Shown in pieces: positions 46,033 to 54,978 of a DNA stretch of 64,000 nt (position 1 is the first letter of the stretch; the number at the start of each line of letters is the position of its first letter). Location of the stretch: assembly GCF_018413645.1 (NCBI RefSeq), contig NZ_JAHCDA010000006.1, positions 62,001 to 126,000 of the forward strand, given 5' to 3'. The DNA comes from Roseococcus pinisoli (GTDB taxonomy: Bacteria > Pseudomonadota > Alphaproteobacteria > Acetobacterales > Acetobacteraceae). The notes below the pieces were generated by a model. It was not told the origin of the DNA. It ran no database searches and was given only the letters and a program-made list of their open reading frames with translations. The position numbers and the translations under genes are program-made.

Positions 46033-47310
46033 TCAGCCGGGCGCGACCGCGCCGTCCGGCTGGGCCAGCGCGGCGAGGAAGCTCGTCACGCCCGAGGAGC
46101 GGAGCGGCCGGAAAGGCCGTCCGGCCGCCCTGCAAAGGCGCTTCACGGCCAGCGCCGCCTCGTGGCTCACGCAATCGACCGGGAAGACCACGAGCTCCGC
46201 GCGGCCGATCAGCCCCGGCAGCTGGCTGCCATTCGCCTCCAGCCCCCCGTCATGGTGCAGCAGCGCGACGCCGAGCCGCGCGGCGCCCTCGCGCAGGGCC
46301 GGCACCTGGTGGGCGCGGCCGCCGACATAGAGGACGGTCCCGGGAAGGGCAGCGGCTTCTGCTGCCAGCGCCGCGGTCTCGGGCGCCAGGAGGGCCAGGC
46401 TCGCCTCGGCCTCCGCGACGCGGGCGAGGGCAGCTTCCGCGCTGGCCTCCGCCGCGGCGGCCCGGTCCTCGGCGCGGAGGGCGGCGGCTTCGGCCTCGGC
46501 CCGTCGCTCCTCCAGCGCGGCGGCGCGCTGCTCGGCCGCCTCCAGCCGGCGCTGAAGCTCCGCGACAGGGGGAGGGGAAGGCGCGGGCGCCGCGACCTGG
46601 GCGAGGCGCTGGGCGGCCAGGGCCTCCTGGGCCGCGGTCCGCTCCTCCACCAGCTCCTGCAGGCGGGCGCGCTGGCGGTCGATCGTCTCGCGCTGCTCGG
46701 CGAGCTCGCGGTCCTGCGCGACGAGCCGGCGGATATCGGCGCGATTGGCCGCGCCGACGAGGTGCGAGAGCATGTGCACGGCCCCGAAGGCCTCGCGCAT
46801 CAGCACCCTGTCCAGGGCGGGATGGGTCAGCACCGCCCAGTAGGCGCCGGGGATGTCCCCGGCCTCGAGCGCCTCGCGCCAGAGGGCGCGCAAGGCCTCC
46901 ACGTCGCGTGCGGCGCTGAAGCGGTGGATGGGCGCGGCGTGGCGGTCGTCCAGCGCCTTGTTCAGCAGCTTGCCGCGATGGTCGTCCCGCCCGGCCAGGC
47001 CCACGCCGCGGCCATGCAGGTCATGGTCGGTGGCATCGGCCGGCGCGAGGTCGAGTTTGCGCAGCAGCCGGCGCAGCTCGTCCGACGAGAGGCAGGTGCC
47101 GATGATGGAGCAGTGGAAGGTGCCGTCGAGGTCCCAGATCCGGCGGCGGCGCGGCACGGCGGGCGCCGGCGGGAGCGCGGCCTTGGCGGGTGGCGGGGCG
47201 CTCGCCATGAAGGCCGCGAGGCCGGGGAGCGCGGGCGCCGGCTGGCCGGGCATTCGGATCGCGCAGTCGCACGCCTCCTGCACGACCCGCCGGGCGCCCG
47301 CGCCGCTCAT
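46033..47310 (-). CDS. DUF2325 domain protein with long coiled coil
   Basis: A 425-residue cytoplasmic protein. The C-terminal DUF2325 domain (about 324-425) is clear: VLYVGGR, LLHHDGG, VVFPVDCVSH and RPLRSSGVTSF. A long Ala/Glu/Arg-rich coiled coil (about residues 205-320) precedes it, and the N-terminal half has WDLDGTFHCSIIGTCLS with two cysteines. The function of DUF2325 is unknown. It converges on the iron-linked reductase with four bases between stops and overlaps the aldehyde dehydrogenase stop upstream by four bases. Confidence 0.85.
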   Translation of the reverse strand: MSGAGARRVVQEACDCAIRMPGQPAPALPGLAAFMASAPPPAKAALPPAPAVPRRRRIWDLDGTFHCSIIGTCLSSDELRRLLRKLDLAPADATDHDLHGRGVGLAGRDDHRGKLLNKALDDRHAAPIHRFSAARDVEALRALWREALEAGDIPGAYWAVLTHPALDRVLMREAFGAVHMLSHLVGAANRADIRRLVAQDRELAEQRETIDRQRARLQELVEERTAAQEALAAQRLAQVAAPAPSPPPVAELQRRLEAAEQRAAALEERRAEAEAAALRAEDRAAAAEASAEAALARVAEAEASLALLAPETAALAAEAAALPGTVLYVGGRAHQVPALREGAARLGVALLHHDGGLEANGSQLPGLIGRAELVVFPVDCVSHEAALAVKRLCRAAGRPFRPLRSSGVTSFLAALAQPDGAVAPG

Positions 47311-48740
47311 GCGGCGGCCACCAGGTGGGAGACGTTCTTCGTGACGGTGTAGCAGGCAAGGCCCTCGGAGCCGCCCTCGCGGCCGTAGCCGCTGTCCTTC
47401 ACGCCGCCGAAGGGCGTCTCCGCGATGGAGGCGGTGAGGTGGTTGATGGAGAGATTGCCGACCTCCACCCCGTCCGACAGAGCTTCGACATTCGGCGCGG
47501 AGTTGGTGAAGGCATAGGCGGCGAGGCCGAAGGGCAGGGAATTCGCCTTCTCGATGGCCTGGCCGATGCTTTGCGTCCGGCTGATGAGGGCGAGCGGGCC
47601 GAAGGGCTCCTCCTGCATGGCCAGCGCGTCGTCCGGCACGTCGGAGAGCACGGTCAGCGGGAAGAGGTTGCCCTGGTTGCCCACGCGCGCGCCGCCGGCG
47701 AGCACCTTGGCGCCGCGCGAGACGGCGTCGGCGATCAGGCGCTCCATGGCCTCGACGCGGCGCGGATTGGCGAGCGGGCCCATCTGCGTGTCGGCGGCCA
47801 GCCCGTTGCCGATCTTCACCCCGGCCGCCTTCTCGCCGAAGGCGCTGGCGAAGCGGTCATGGATCGCATCGTCGACGAAGAAGCGCGTGGGGGAGACACA
47901 GACCTGCCCGGCATTGCGCGACTTGCCGAGCGCCGAGGTCGCGGCCGTGGAGACCGGGTCCACGTCGCCGCAGACGATCACGGGCGCATGGCCGCCGAGC
48001 TCCATGATCGCCGGCTTCATGTAGGCGCCGGCCAGCGAGGCCAGCTTCTTGCCCACCGGAACCGAGCCGGTGAAGGTCACGAGGCGGATGCCCGGCTGCG
48101 GGATCAGATATTCCGAGATCTCGCCCGGCACACCGAAGAGCAGGCTGAGCGCGCCCTTGGGCACGCCCGCGTCGATGAAGGCCTGCACGAGGAAATAGGC
48201 GCCGGCCGGCGTCTCCTCCGAGGCCTTGAGGATGATGGCGCAGCCCGCCGCGAGCGCGCCCGCCACCTTCCGCGTGGGCGAGCTGATGGGGAAGTTCCAG
48301 GGCGAGAAGCCGGCGACGATGCCGATCGGCTCGCGCAGCACGATGTGGCGCATCCCGGGCTCGGAGGGGATGACGCGGCCATAGGCGCGGCGCCCTTCCT
48401 CGGCGTCCCAGTCAATGATGTCGCAGGCGCGCAGCACCTCGATCTTCGCCTGGCCGAGGGGCTTGCCCTGCTCCAGCGTGATGGCCTCGGCGATGGTATC
48501 GGCGCGCTCGCGCAGGAGCTGCGCCGCGCGCTGCATGATCTGCGCGCGCTTGGCCGGCGCGGTGCGGCGCCAGGCGCGGTGGCCGGCCTCGGCCGCCTCC
48601 AGCGCGTCGTCGAGGTCCTGGCGGGTCGCATGCGGCAATTCGCCGATCACGCCGTCGTCGAAGGGGTTGTAGACGGGCTGGCCGGAGCGGCCGCGCCACT
48701 CGCCGGCGATGCAAAGCTTCAGTTCGGGATAGGCGGCCAT
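47307..48740 (-). CDS. NAD(P)-dependent succinate-semialdehyde-type aldehyde dehydrogenase
   Basis: A 477-residue aldehyde dehydrogenase resembling GabD. FSPWNFPI near residue 145, MELGGHAP with the catalytic Glu near 245, and NAGQVCVSPTR with the catalytic Cys near 279 are all present, as is EEPFGP near 375. ATG at 48740 has GGAGGAAATC before it. The exact aldehyde is not certain; gabT is absent nearby. Divergent from the second aldehyde dehydrogenase. Confidence 0.87.
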   Translation of the reverse strand: MAAYPELKLCIAGEWRGRSGQPVYNPFDDGVIGELPHATRQDLDDALEAAEAGHRAWRRTAPAKRAQIMQRAAQLLRERADTIAEAITLEQGKPLGQAKIEVLRACDIIDWDAEEGRRAYGRVIPSEPGMRHIVLREPIGIVAGFSPWNFPISSPTRKVAGALAAGCAIILKASEETPAGAYFLVQAFIDAGVPKGALSLLFGVPGEISEYLIPQPGIRLVTFTGSVPVGKKLASLAGAYMKPAIMELGGHAPVIVCGDVDPVSTAATSALGKSRNAGQVCVSPTRFFVDDAIHDRFASAFGEKAAGVKIGNGLAADTQMGPLANPRRVEAMERLIADAVSRGAKVLAGGARVGNQGNLFPLTVLSDVPDDALAMQEEPFGPLALISRTQSIGQAIEKANSLPFGLAAYAFTNSAPNVEALSDGVEVGNLSINHLTASIAETPFGGVKDSGYGREGGSEGLACYTVTKNVSHLVAAA

Positions 48741-48766
48741 GATTTCCTCCGGCCCGTCACCGGGCA

Positions 48767-48779
48767 ATCGTTATAAATG
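48767..48779. repeat. 13-mer shared with the symporter promoter region
   Basis: Second copy of ATCGTTATAAATG (first at 21115-21127). Here it lies within AATC-N9-GATT, an inverted arrangement, 27 bases before the aldehyde dehydrogenase start on the minus strand. Confidence 0.4.
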
Positions 48780-48864
48780 ATTGGATATAGCGACGGAGGG
48801 CTTGTCAACGCCGGCGCGGCGGAGGGCGGGGGCGATTCCAGTCGCCCCGGGGGGCGCGGTGCGC

Positions 48865-48882
48865 TATATTGGCGCAAATATA
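48865..48882. promoter_or_regulatory. Inverted repeat before the second aldehyde dehydrogenase
   Basis: TATATT-GGCGCA-AATATA, 63 bases before the start at 48946, in a GC-rich surrounding. It has the look of an operator or AT-rich promoter core; no regulator is encoded next to it. Confidence 0.35.
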
Positions 48883-48945
48883 ACGAGCCGCGGCGCTTCC
48901 GTCCCCGAGGGGCGGCGACCGGGGCGGAAACCAGGAGGAAGCACC

Positions 48946-50466
48946 GTGGTCGACAAGGTTCTGAGCGACATCGCCAAGGAAATCTCGATCCGTCCGCACT
49001 ACGACAACTGGATCGGCGGAAAGTGGGTGCCGGCCGTGAAGGGCCAGCGCTTCGACAATATCTCCCCCATCAACGGCAAGGTGATCTGCACCGTCGCGCG
49101 CTCGACCGCGGAGGATGTGGAGCTCGCGCTCGATGCGGCGCATGCCGCGCGCGAGGCCTGGGGCAAGACCTCCGTCGCCGAACGCTCGGCCGTGCTGCTG
49201 AAGATCGCCGAGCGCATCGAGAGCCGCCTGCCCACGCTGGCGCTGGTCGAGACGATCGACAACGGCAAGCCCATCCGCGAGACCACGGCGGCCGACCTGC
49301 CCCTCGCCGTCGACCATTTCCGCTACTTCGCCGGTGTGATCCGCGCGCAGGAAGGCAGCCTCAGCGAGATCGACAAGGACACGGTCGCCTACCACTTCCA
49401 CGAGCCGCTGGGCGTTGTGGCGCAGATCATCCCCTGGAATTTTCCGCTGCTGATGGCGGTGTGGAAGCTCGCCCCGGCGCTGGCCGCCGGCAATTGCGTG
49501 GTGCTCAAGCCCGCCGAGCAGACACCCATGGCCATCGCCGTGCTGATGGACATCCTGGCCGACATCCTGCCGCCCGGCGTGGTCAACGTCGTGCAGGGCT
49601 TCGGCGTCGAGGCCGGCAAGCCGCTGGCGCAGTCCAAGCGCGTCGCCAAGGTCGCCTTCACGGGCGAGACCACGACGGGCCGGCTGATCATGCAATACGC
49701 GTCCGAGAACATCATCCCCGTCACGCTGGAGCTGGGTGGCAAGTCGCCGAACATCTTCTTCAAGGACGTGATGGCCGAGGATGACGACTTCCTCGACAAG
49801 GCGCTCGAAGGCTTCACCATGTTCGCCCTCAACCAGGGCGAGGTCTGCACCTGCCCGAGCCGCGCGCTGGTGCATGAGAGCATCTACGACCGCTTCATGG
49901 AGAAGGCGATCAAGCGCGTCGGCAAGATCATCCAGGGCAATCCGCTGGACAGCGCGACCATGGTCGGCGCCCAGGCCTCCAACGACCAGCTGGAGAAGAT
50001 CCTCTCCTACCTGGACATCGGCAAGCAGGAAGGTGCCAGGGTCCTCATCGGCGGCGAGCAGTACAAGCCCGGCGGCGAGCTGGACGGCGGCTTCTACGTG
50101 AAGCCCACCGTGCTGGAGGGCCATAACCGTATGCGCGTCTTCCAGGAGGAGATCTTCGGGCCGGTGCTCTCCGTCACGAAGTTCAAGGATGACGAGGAGG
50201 CGCTCTCCATCGCCAACGACACGCTCTACGGCCTCGGCGCCGGCGTGTGGTCGCGCGACGGTACCCGGGCCTATCGCTTCGGCCGCGCGATCCAGGCCGG
50301 GCGCGTCTGGACCAACTGCTACCACCTTTACCCGGCGCATGCGGCCTTCGGCGGCTACAAGCAGTCGGGCATCGGGCGCGAGAATCACAAGTCGATGCTG
50401 GGCCACTACCAGCAGACCAAGAATCTTCTCGTCAGCTACAGCCCGAAGGCACTGGGCTTCTTCTGA
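48946..50466 (+). CDS. Aldehyde dehydrogenase (AldA/ExaC acetaldehyde type)
   Basis: A 506-residue NAD-dependent enzyme of the ExaC/AcoD acetaldehyde dehydrogenase group. [10 protein letters not shown] near residue 165, [12 protein letters not shown] with the catalytic Glu near 264, and [11 protein letters not shown] with the catalytic Cys near 303 (paired with a second Cys two residues on) are typical of that group. The start is GTG at 48946 with AGGAGGAA five bases upstream. Its stop overlaps the DUF779 gene, a partner commonly seen with this enzyme. Confidence 0.9.
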   Translation: MVDKVLSDIAKEISIRPHYDNWIGGKWVPAVKGQRFDNISPINGKVICTVARSTAEDVELALDAAHAAREAWGKTSVAERSAVLLKIAERIESRLPTLALVETIDNGKPIRETTAADLPLAVDHFRYFAGVIRAQEGSLSEIDKDTVAYHFHEPLGVVAQIIPWNFPLLMAVWKLAPALAAGNCVVLKPAEQTPMAIAVLMDILADILPPGVVNVVQGFGVEAGKPLAQSKRVAKVAFTGETTTGRLIMQYASENIIPVTLELGGKSPNIFFKDVMAEDDDFLDKALEGFTMFALNQGEVCTCPSRALVHESIYDRFMEKAIKRVGKIIQGNPLDSATMVGAQASNDQLEKILSYLDIGKQEGARVLIGGEQYKPGGELDGGFYVKPTVLEGHNRMRVFQEEIFGPVLSVTKFKDDEEALSIANDTLYGLGAGVWSRDGTRAYRFGRAIQAGRVWTNCYHLYPAHAAFGGYKQSGIGRENHKSMLGHYQQTKNLLVSYSPKALGFF

Positions 50467-50843
50467 TGATCCCCCGCGTCCTCGCGACGCCGGCCGCGGA
50501 GGCGCTCATCGAGCGCCTCCGTTCGCTGCACGGGCCGCTGATGTTCCATCAGTCCGGCGGGTGCTGCGACGGCTCCGCGCCCATGTGCTACCAGGCCGGC
50601 GAGTTCCGGACCGGTGCGCAGGACGTGCTGATGGGCGAGATCGCGGGCTGCGCCTTCTACATGGGCGCGGCGCAGTTCGAGTACTGGCGGCACACGCAGC
50701 TCATCATCGATGTGGTGAAGGGCCGCGGCTCGGGCTTCTCGCTGGAGGCGCCGGAGGGCCTGCGCTTCCTCACGCGCAGCCGTCTCTTCACGGATGACGA
50801 GGCCCGCGCGCTGGAAGCCGAGGGCTTGCCCGCAGCCGATTGA
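50466..50843 (+). CDS. DUF779 family protein
   Basis: A 125-residue cytoplasmic protein of the DUF779 family. The cysteine cluster SGGCCDGSAPMC near residue 30 is its hallmark and may bind metal. It overlaps the aldehyde dehydrogenase by one base (TGATG), the usual neighbourhood for DUF779, suggesting an accessory role in acetaldehyde oxidation. Function not established. Confidence 0.88.
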   Translation: MIPRVLATPAAEALIERLRSLHGPLMFHQSGGCCDGSAPMCYQAGEFRTGAQDVLMGEIAGCAFYMGAAQFEYWRHTQLIIDVVKGRGSGFSLEAPEGLRFLTRSRLFTDDEARALEAEGLPAAD

Positions 50844-51058
50844 TGTCGGGGCATAAATTATGGCGGATCGAAGCGCCATGGGGCCCCTCGATCTGCCGCC
50901 ATTCCCCCTTTCCACCTCGATTCAGCCTGCTAGACCCGGAGGGTCGTCGCCTCCCTTGTCGTGCGGCGGCCGACCGGAACTGCACCAGCGCGGCAGGATG
51001 TCGCGCCGGCGCTGACCGTGTCGTGCATTCCACCCGCTACGAGATCGGAAACGCGCCC

Positions 51059-51958
51059 ATGCTTCCATCATCTTCCGGACCGGCCGGCCTGTCGCGCCGC
51101 ACGCTCGGCCTCGCGGGCCTCGCCGTCGCCGCCGGCACGACGCAGGCCTCGGCGGCCCGTGCGCCGGGCGAGAGCCTCGGCCTCGCCTCGGTGCCAAACC
51201 TGCGTGAGTTCGGGGGCTATGTGGCGAAGGACGGCACCGTCTTCCGGCACGGCCTGCTGTTCCGCGCGAACCAGCTGAACCCGGTCGCGCCGGCGGACAT
51301 GGCGCGCCTCACCGAGCTCGGCCTGCGCGTCAGCTTCGACCTGCGTACCGCCAAGGAGCGCGAGGCCGCGCCGGACATGCTGGCGCCCGGCATGCGCGGC
51401 GAGTGGCTGGACGTGATGGCCGGGGCCGATAGCGGCGATTCCGCGCAGATGGAGGTGCTGGTCGCCAATATGGGCGGCGGCAGCGCCGGCATGTCGCCGG
51501 CGCGCATCCAGGCGCTCTACGTCGATACCTATCGCGACTTCGTCCGGCTGGACTCGGCGCGCACCGCCTTCCGCACGCTCTACACGGCGCTGGCGCAGGC
51601 GGAGAACCGGCCCGCGGTGTTCCACTGCACGACCGGCAAGGACCGCACCGGCTGGGCCGCGGCGGCGCTGCTGTCGCTGCTCGGGATGCCGCTCGAGACG
51701 GTGTACCAGGACTATCTGCGCAGCAACGACTACATCCTGCCCTTCTTCGCCGGGCGGATCGCGCAGTTCACCGCCGCCGGCGGGGATGCGGCCCTGCCGC
51801 GCGCGATGCTGGAAGTCCGGTCGGAATACCTGGCGGCGTCCTTCGCCGAGGTGACGCAGCGCTACGGTTCCATCGAGCGCTATTTCAGCCGCGGCCTTGG
51901 CATCAACGCCGCGGGCCAGGCGGCGCTGCGCCAGGCCTTCCTGGAACAGTCCCGGTAA
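51059..51958 (+). CDS. Exported tyrosine/dual-specificity-type protein phosphatase
   Basis: A 299-residue protein of the prokaryotic PTP (Tyr_phosphatase_3) type. The P-loop HCTTGKDRTG places the nucleophile Cys190 and Arg196. The N-terminus has a twin-arginine signal (LSRRTLGLAGLAVAAG), so it is probably exported folded to the periplasm. NLREFGGYVAKDG is the usual motif after the signal. The frame stays open upstream, but ATG at 51059 gives the signal peptide directly. Targets may be phospho-proteins or phosphoinositides; unknown. Confidence 0.85.
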   Translation: MLPSSSGPAGLSRRTLGLAGLAVAAGTTQASAARAPGESLGLASVPNLREFGGYVAKDGTVFRHGLLFRANQLNPVAPADMARLTELGLRVSFDLRTAKEREAAPDMLAPGMRGEWLDVMAGADSGDSAQMEVLVANMGGGSAGMSPARIQALYVDTYRDFVRLDSARTAFRTLYTALAQAENRPAVFHCTTGKDRTGWAAAALLSLLGMPLETVYQDYLRSNDYILPFFAGRIAQFTAAGGDAALPRAMLEVRSEYLAASFAEVTQRYGSIERYFSRGLGINAAGQAALRQAFLEQSR

Positions 51959-52012
51959 ACGGAGGCCCGTCGGCCAGATCGCTGCCAGCCTCCCCACAGG
52001 AAGGGTGAAACG

Positions 52013-52041
52013 CCCGCCGGAGCAACCGCTCGGCGGGTTTT
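52013..52041 (+). terminator. Rho-independent terminator
   Basis: CCCGCC-GGAGC / GCTC-GGCGGG stem with a one-base bulge and AACC loop, followed by TTTT. Ends the phosphatase transcript. Confidence 0.8.
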
Positions 52042-52059
52042 CCATGTCGCCATGATCTC

Positions 52060-52320
52060 ATGCCGCGCCTGCGCAGGCCGTCCCCATGCGCTCTGTTCTT
52101 CAGCCTCGTGGCCCTGCCGGCAATGGCGCAGCCCGCCGATCCTCGCGGAGGGAGGTTCGCGCTCGGCGGCTTCGGGGCCGACTGGCAGACGGCCGTGACG
52201 GTGGGCTACCGATTCGACCTGGGCGGTGCGCGCCCCCTGTCGCAGGAGTTCCAGAACTCGCACCTGGTTTGGGATGTCACGATGCATGGGTCGATTATCG
52301 GCGCTGACCTGCGCTTCTAA
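52060..52320 (+). CDS. Small exported hypothetical protein
   Basis: An 86-residue protein with a signal peptide (SPCALFFSLVALPAMAQ) and a mature part of about 60 residues ending in the aromatic GADLRF. Glycine- and aromatic-rich strands (GGFGADWQTAVTVGYRFDLGG) resemble part of an outer membrane barrel, so it may be a short outer membrane protein or a fragment of one. No family recognised and the ribosome site is weak. Confidence 0.45.
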   Translation: MPRLRRPSPCALFFSLVALPAMAQPADPRGGRFALGGFGADWQTAVTVGYRFDLGGARPLSQEFQNSHLVWDVTMHGSIIGADLRF

Positions 52321-52442
52321 GGGGAAGCGAGGCATCGACGCAGGCAAACGCGCGACATTCTGCCGCAGCGTGGCTTGCTGACTTGCATGCTGAAAATTTT
52401 CTGGGAAGATATCGGCCGGCCTTGAAAGGCCTGGGGGTAATC

Positions 52443-52517
<75 letters not shown>

Positions 52518-52572
52518 CCGCTCCGTGAGGCAATGTTTGCCATGGGTTACGAACCTTGGCAACCCGGGTGGG

Positions 52573-53664
52573 TCATGCGTTTGCAGCATATCTCCTGAGC
52601 GCTTGCTCATCCCAGTCCAGGCCCAGCCCGGAACGCGCGGAAATCTGCGCATTTCCGTCCTTCACCACGAGCGGCTCCTTCAGCAGGGCGCCCGCAATAT
52701 CGAGATGTTCGAGGTAGTGGCGGTTGGGCGAGACGCTCAGCAGATGGGCACTTGCCTCGATGAAGATGTGCGAGGACAGCGGCACGCGATGCGCGCCGGC
52801 CAGCGCCATGCCGCGCAGGAAGCCCGTGATGCCGCCCATCTTCATCACGTCGGGCATGCAGAGGTCGGTCGCGCGCGCGGCGAGGCTGCGTGCCATGCCC
52901 GTCACGCCCCACCAGTTCTCGCCACCCTGGATCGGCACCTCGAGCTGGCTGGAGAGCCAGGCCAGGCCCTCGTCATCCGTGACGTGCAGGGGCTCCTCGA
53001 TCCAGCGAACGCCCTCGGCCTGCATGGCCAGGCCGCGTCGCAGCGCCTCGGGGCGGTCCAGGCCCTGGTTGTAGTCCACCAGGATCTCGACCTCCTCGCC
53101 GACTGCCTCGCGCACGGCGCGCACGGTGGCGAGGTCGTCGGCGAGCCGCGGCGCGCCGAGCTTGAACTTCACCGCCCGCACGCCGAGCGCGGCGACGGTC
53201 CGGCCCGCTTCCTCGGCCACCATGGCCGGGCCCCAGCCGCGCAGGCTGCCATAGGCGGGCAGGGGGGTGAGATCGCCACCCAGCAGGCGCGCCAGGGGCA
53301 GGTCGGCGGCCTTCGCCAGGGCATCCCACAGCGCCATGTCGAGGACGGAGATGGCCATCTCGACCAGCCCTTCGGCGCCGAGCAGCCGGTGGCCGTTCTG
53401 CAACTCGTCCCAGAGGGTCACGGGCGCGACGCTGCGCCCGATCAGCGAGGTGCCGATATTGTGCGTCAGCGCTGCCAGCGGCCCCAGCGCGGCCGAGGCA
53501 TAGGCGAAGGCATAGGCCGTGCCGCGCGGGCCTTCCTCGGTCTGGATCTCGGCGATGACGAGGGGGGCGCGGTCGATGACGTTGAGGCTGTTGCGCAGCG
53601 GCGGATCCATGGGCGCATCGACGGCGCGGATCTCGACGCTGCGGATGGTCAGCGCGGTGGCCAT
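52573..53664 (-). CDS. Mandelate racemase/muconate-lactonizing family enzyme
   Basis: A 363-residue enolase-superfamily enzyme. KFKLG (near residue 170) gives the K-x-K base, DYNQ (near 198), EEP (near 225) and GEN (near 248) supply the Mg ligands, and SSHIFIEASAH (near 295) the second-side His. The family removes an alpha-proton from a carboxylate substrate for racemisation, cycloisomerisation or dehydration; which reaction is not evident. Monocistronic, starting beyond the tRNA-Gly gene. Confidence 0.88.
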   Translation of the reverse strand: MATALTIRSVEIRAVDAPMDPPLRNSLNVIDRAPLVIAEIQTEEGPRGTAYAFAYASAALGPLAALTHNIGTSLIGRSVAPVTLWDELQNGHRLLGAEGLVEMAISVLDMALWDALAKAADLPLARLLGGDLTPLPAYGSLRGWGPAMVAEEAGRTVAALGVRAVKFKLGAPRLADDLATVRAVREAVGEEVEILVDYNQGLDRPEALRRGLAMQAEGVRWIEEPLHVTDDEGLAWLSSQLEVPIQGGENWWGVTGMARSLAARATDLCMPDVMKMGGITGFLRGMALAGAHRVPLSSHIFIEASAHLLSVSPNRHYLEHLDIAGALLKEPLVVKDGNAQISARSGLGLDWDEQALRRYAANA

Positions 53665-53737
53665 GGCATTTCTCCCGGAGTTCTTGCCCGAAGCTGAGCG
53701 CGAATCCGGAAGAAGGCCAAGTCAGGCCGGGCGAACC

Positions 53738-54634
53738 TCAGCCCAGGAGGACGAAGGTCAGCTCGTGCTTGTTGTGGGCGGAGTGGAAGAGCCTCGCGCC
53801 CGGGATGGCCGTGAACTCGGCCGCGATGTCGTGGTCGGTCTCGCCCTGGAACTTCACGGAGCAGAAGAAGTTCTTCGCGAAGCCCTGCCAGCGGCCGACC
53901 AGGCCGAGGAGGCGCTTCGGGTAGCAGATCACGTCGCTGAACAGCCAGTCGACCGGCTCGGGCGCCAGGCCGAAGGCGCTTTCCTGCCGCCAGGAGACGC
54001 CCGGCATGGCCATCACGCGCGCATCGATCGGCGCCTTGTCCACAGCCGTCACGCCCGCGCCCAGCCTCGCCAGCGCCCAGGTCCAGCCGCCTGGCGAGGC
54101 GCCGAGGTCCAGGCAGGTCTCGCCCGGGCCCGGGTGCCGGCCGATCCGCGTCAGCCCTTCCCAGAGCTTAAGATAGGCGCGCGAGGGCGGGCCCTCGCGA
54201 TCCTCCACGAAGCGCGGCGCGCCGCCGGGGAAAGGCGAGGACTTGGTGGGAGAGGCGAGGATGGTGTCGCCCGTCAGCAGCGTCCAGCCGCCGAGATGGC
54301 CGGTGGGCGCCGGCTCGGGGAAGGCGAGGGCGCGGCCCTTCACCGGCGGCAGCCGCTCCTCGATGAGCGCCGCGCGGCGGTGATGCGCCTCGCCCGGCAC
54401 CAGCGACCAGTTGCGCTGGATGGCGCGCAGCCCGTCGGCTGCGAGCTTCACCGAAGGCGCCTCGATCACGCGCGGCGCGTCCCAGACGTCCAGTGCCCAG
54501 GCCGCCGGGGCCGGCGGCTCGGGAGAGAGCGCCAGCCGCCCGTGCCAGGAGGAGATGGAACGGCCGCTGCGGGCCAGCTCCTCGGCCAGGGGCTGCTCGA
54601 GCCCCTCATCGGCCAGGTAGGCCGCGGCGATCAC
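53738..54634 (-). CDS. RlmM-like 2'-O-ribose RNA methyltransferase
   Basis: A 298-residue protein with a C-terminal RrmJ/FtsJ-type SAM fold (CLDLGASPGGWTWAL near residue 190, SVKFQ late) and an N-terminal THUMP-like part, the arrangement of RlmM, which methylates C2498 of 23S rRNA. It is shorter than E. coli RlmM (about 366). GTG at 54634 gives a four-base GTGA overlap with DUF423; GTG at 54643 is an alternative. The pair order DUF423-rlmM supports the call. Confidence 0.8.
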   Translation of the reverse strand: MIAAAYLADEGLEQPLAEELARSGRSISSWHGRLALSPEPPAPAAWALDVWDAPRVIEAPSVKLAADGLRAIQRNWSLVPGEAHHRRAALIEERLPPVKGRALAFPEPAPTGHLGGWTLLTGDTILASPTKSSPFPGGAPRFVEDREGPPSRAYLKLWEGLTRIGRHPGPGETCLDLGASPGGWTWALARLGAGVTAVDKAPIDARVMAMPGVSWRQESAFGLAPEPVDWLFSDVICYPKRLLGLVGRWQGFAKNFFCSVKFQGETDHDIAAEFTAIPGARLFHSAHNKHELTFVLLG

Positions 54635-54969
54635 CGGCGCCACGCCACCACGGCGAGCAGCGCCCAGGCGGCCATCAGCAGCGTGCCGCCGGTCGGCGCC
54701 ACGGGGCCGAGCGAGATGCCGGTGAAGGCGCGGTAGAGCACCGCGCCGGCGAAGAGCGCCATGCCCACGACGAGGATGGCGGCGACGAGGAAGCCCTGCC
54801 GCCGGTTCCATAGGCCGAGGGCGATCAGCGCGGGGGCGTGCCAGCCCAGCAGCGTCGCGACGCTCTGGACCATCTCACGGGATTCGAGGGCGGCATGGGC
54901 GCCGATGGCGGCGAGGCCGACGGCGAGCAGTCCGAAGACGCCCGCGAGGCTGAGGCAAATGCGTTGCAT
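54631..54969 (-). CDS. DUF423 family membrane protein
   Basis: A 112-residue protein with four hydrophobic helices. The opening with GAFGVFLAAIGAHAAL-like sequence (here GLLAVGLAAIGAHA) and the FAGAVLYRAFTG and GPVAPTGGTLLMAAW motifs match YgdD/DUF423. Function unknown. In enterobacteria the relative ygdD also neighbours rlmM, so the linkage is widely kept. Confidence 0.9.
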   Translation of the reverse strand: MQRICLSLAGVFGLLAVGLAAIGAHAALESREMVQSVATLLGWHAPALIALGLWNRRQGFLVAAILVVGMALFAGAVLYRAFTGISLGPVAPTGGTLLMAAWALLAVVAWRR

Positions 54970-54978
54970 GGCGCGAAA

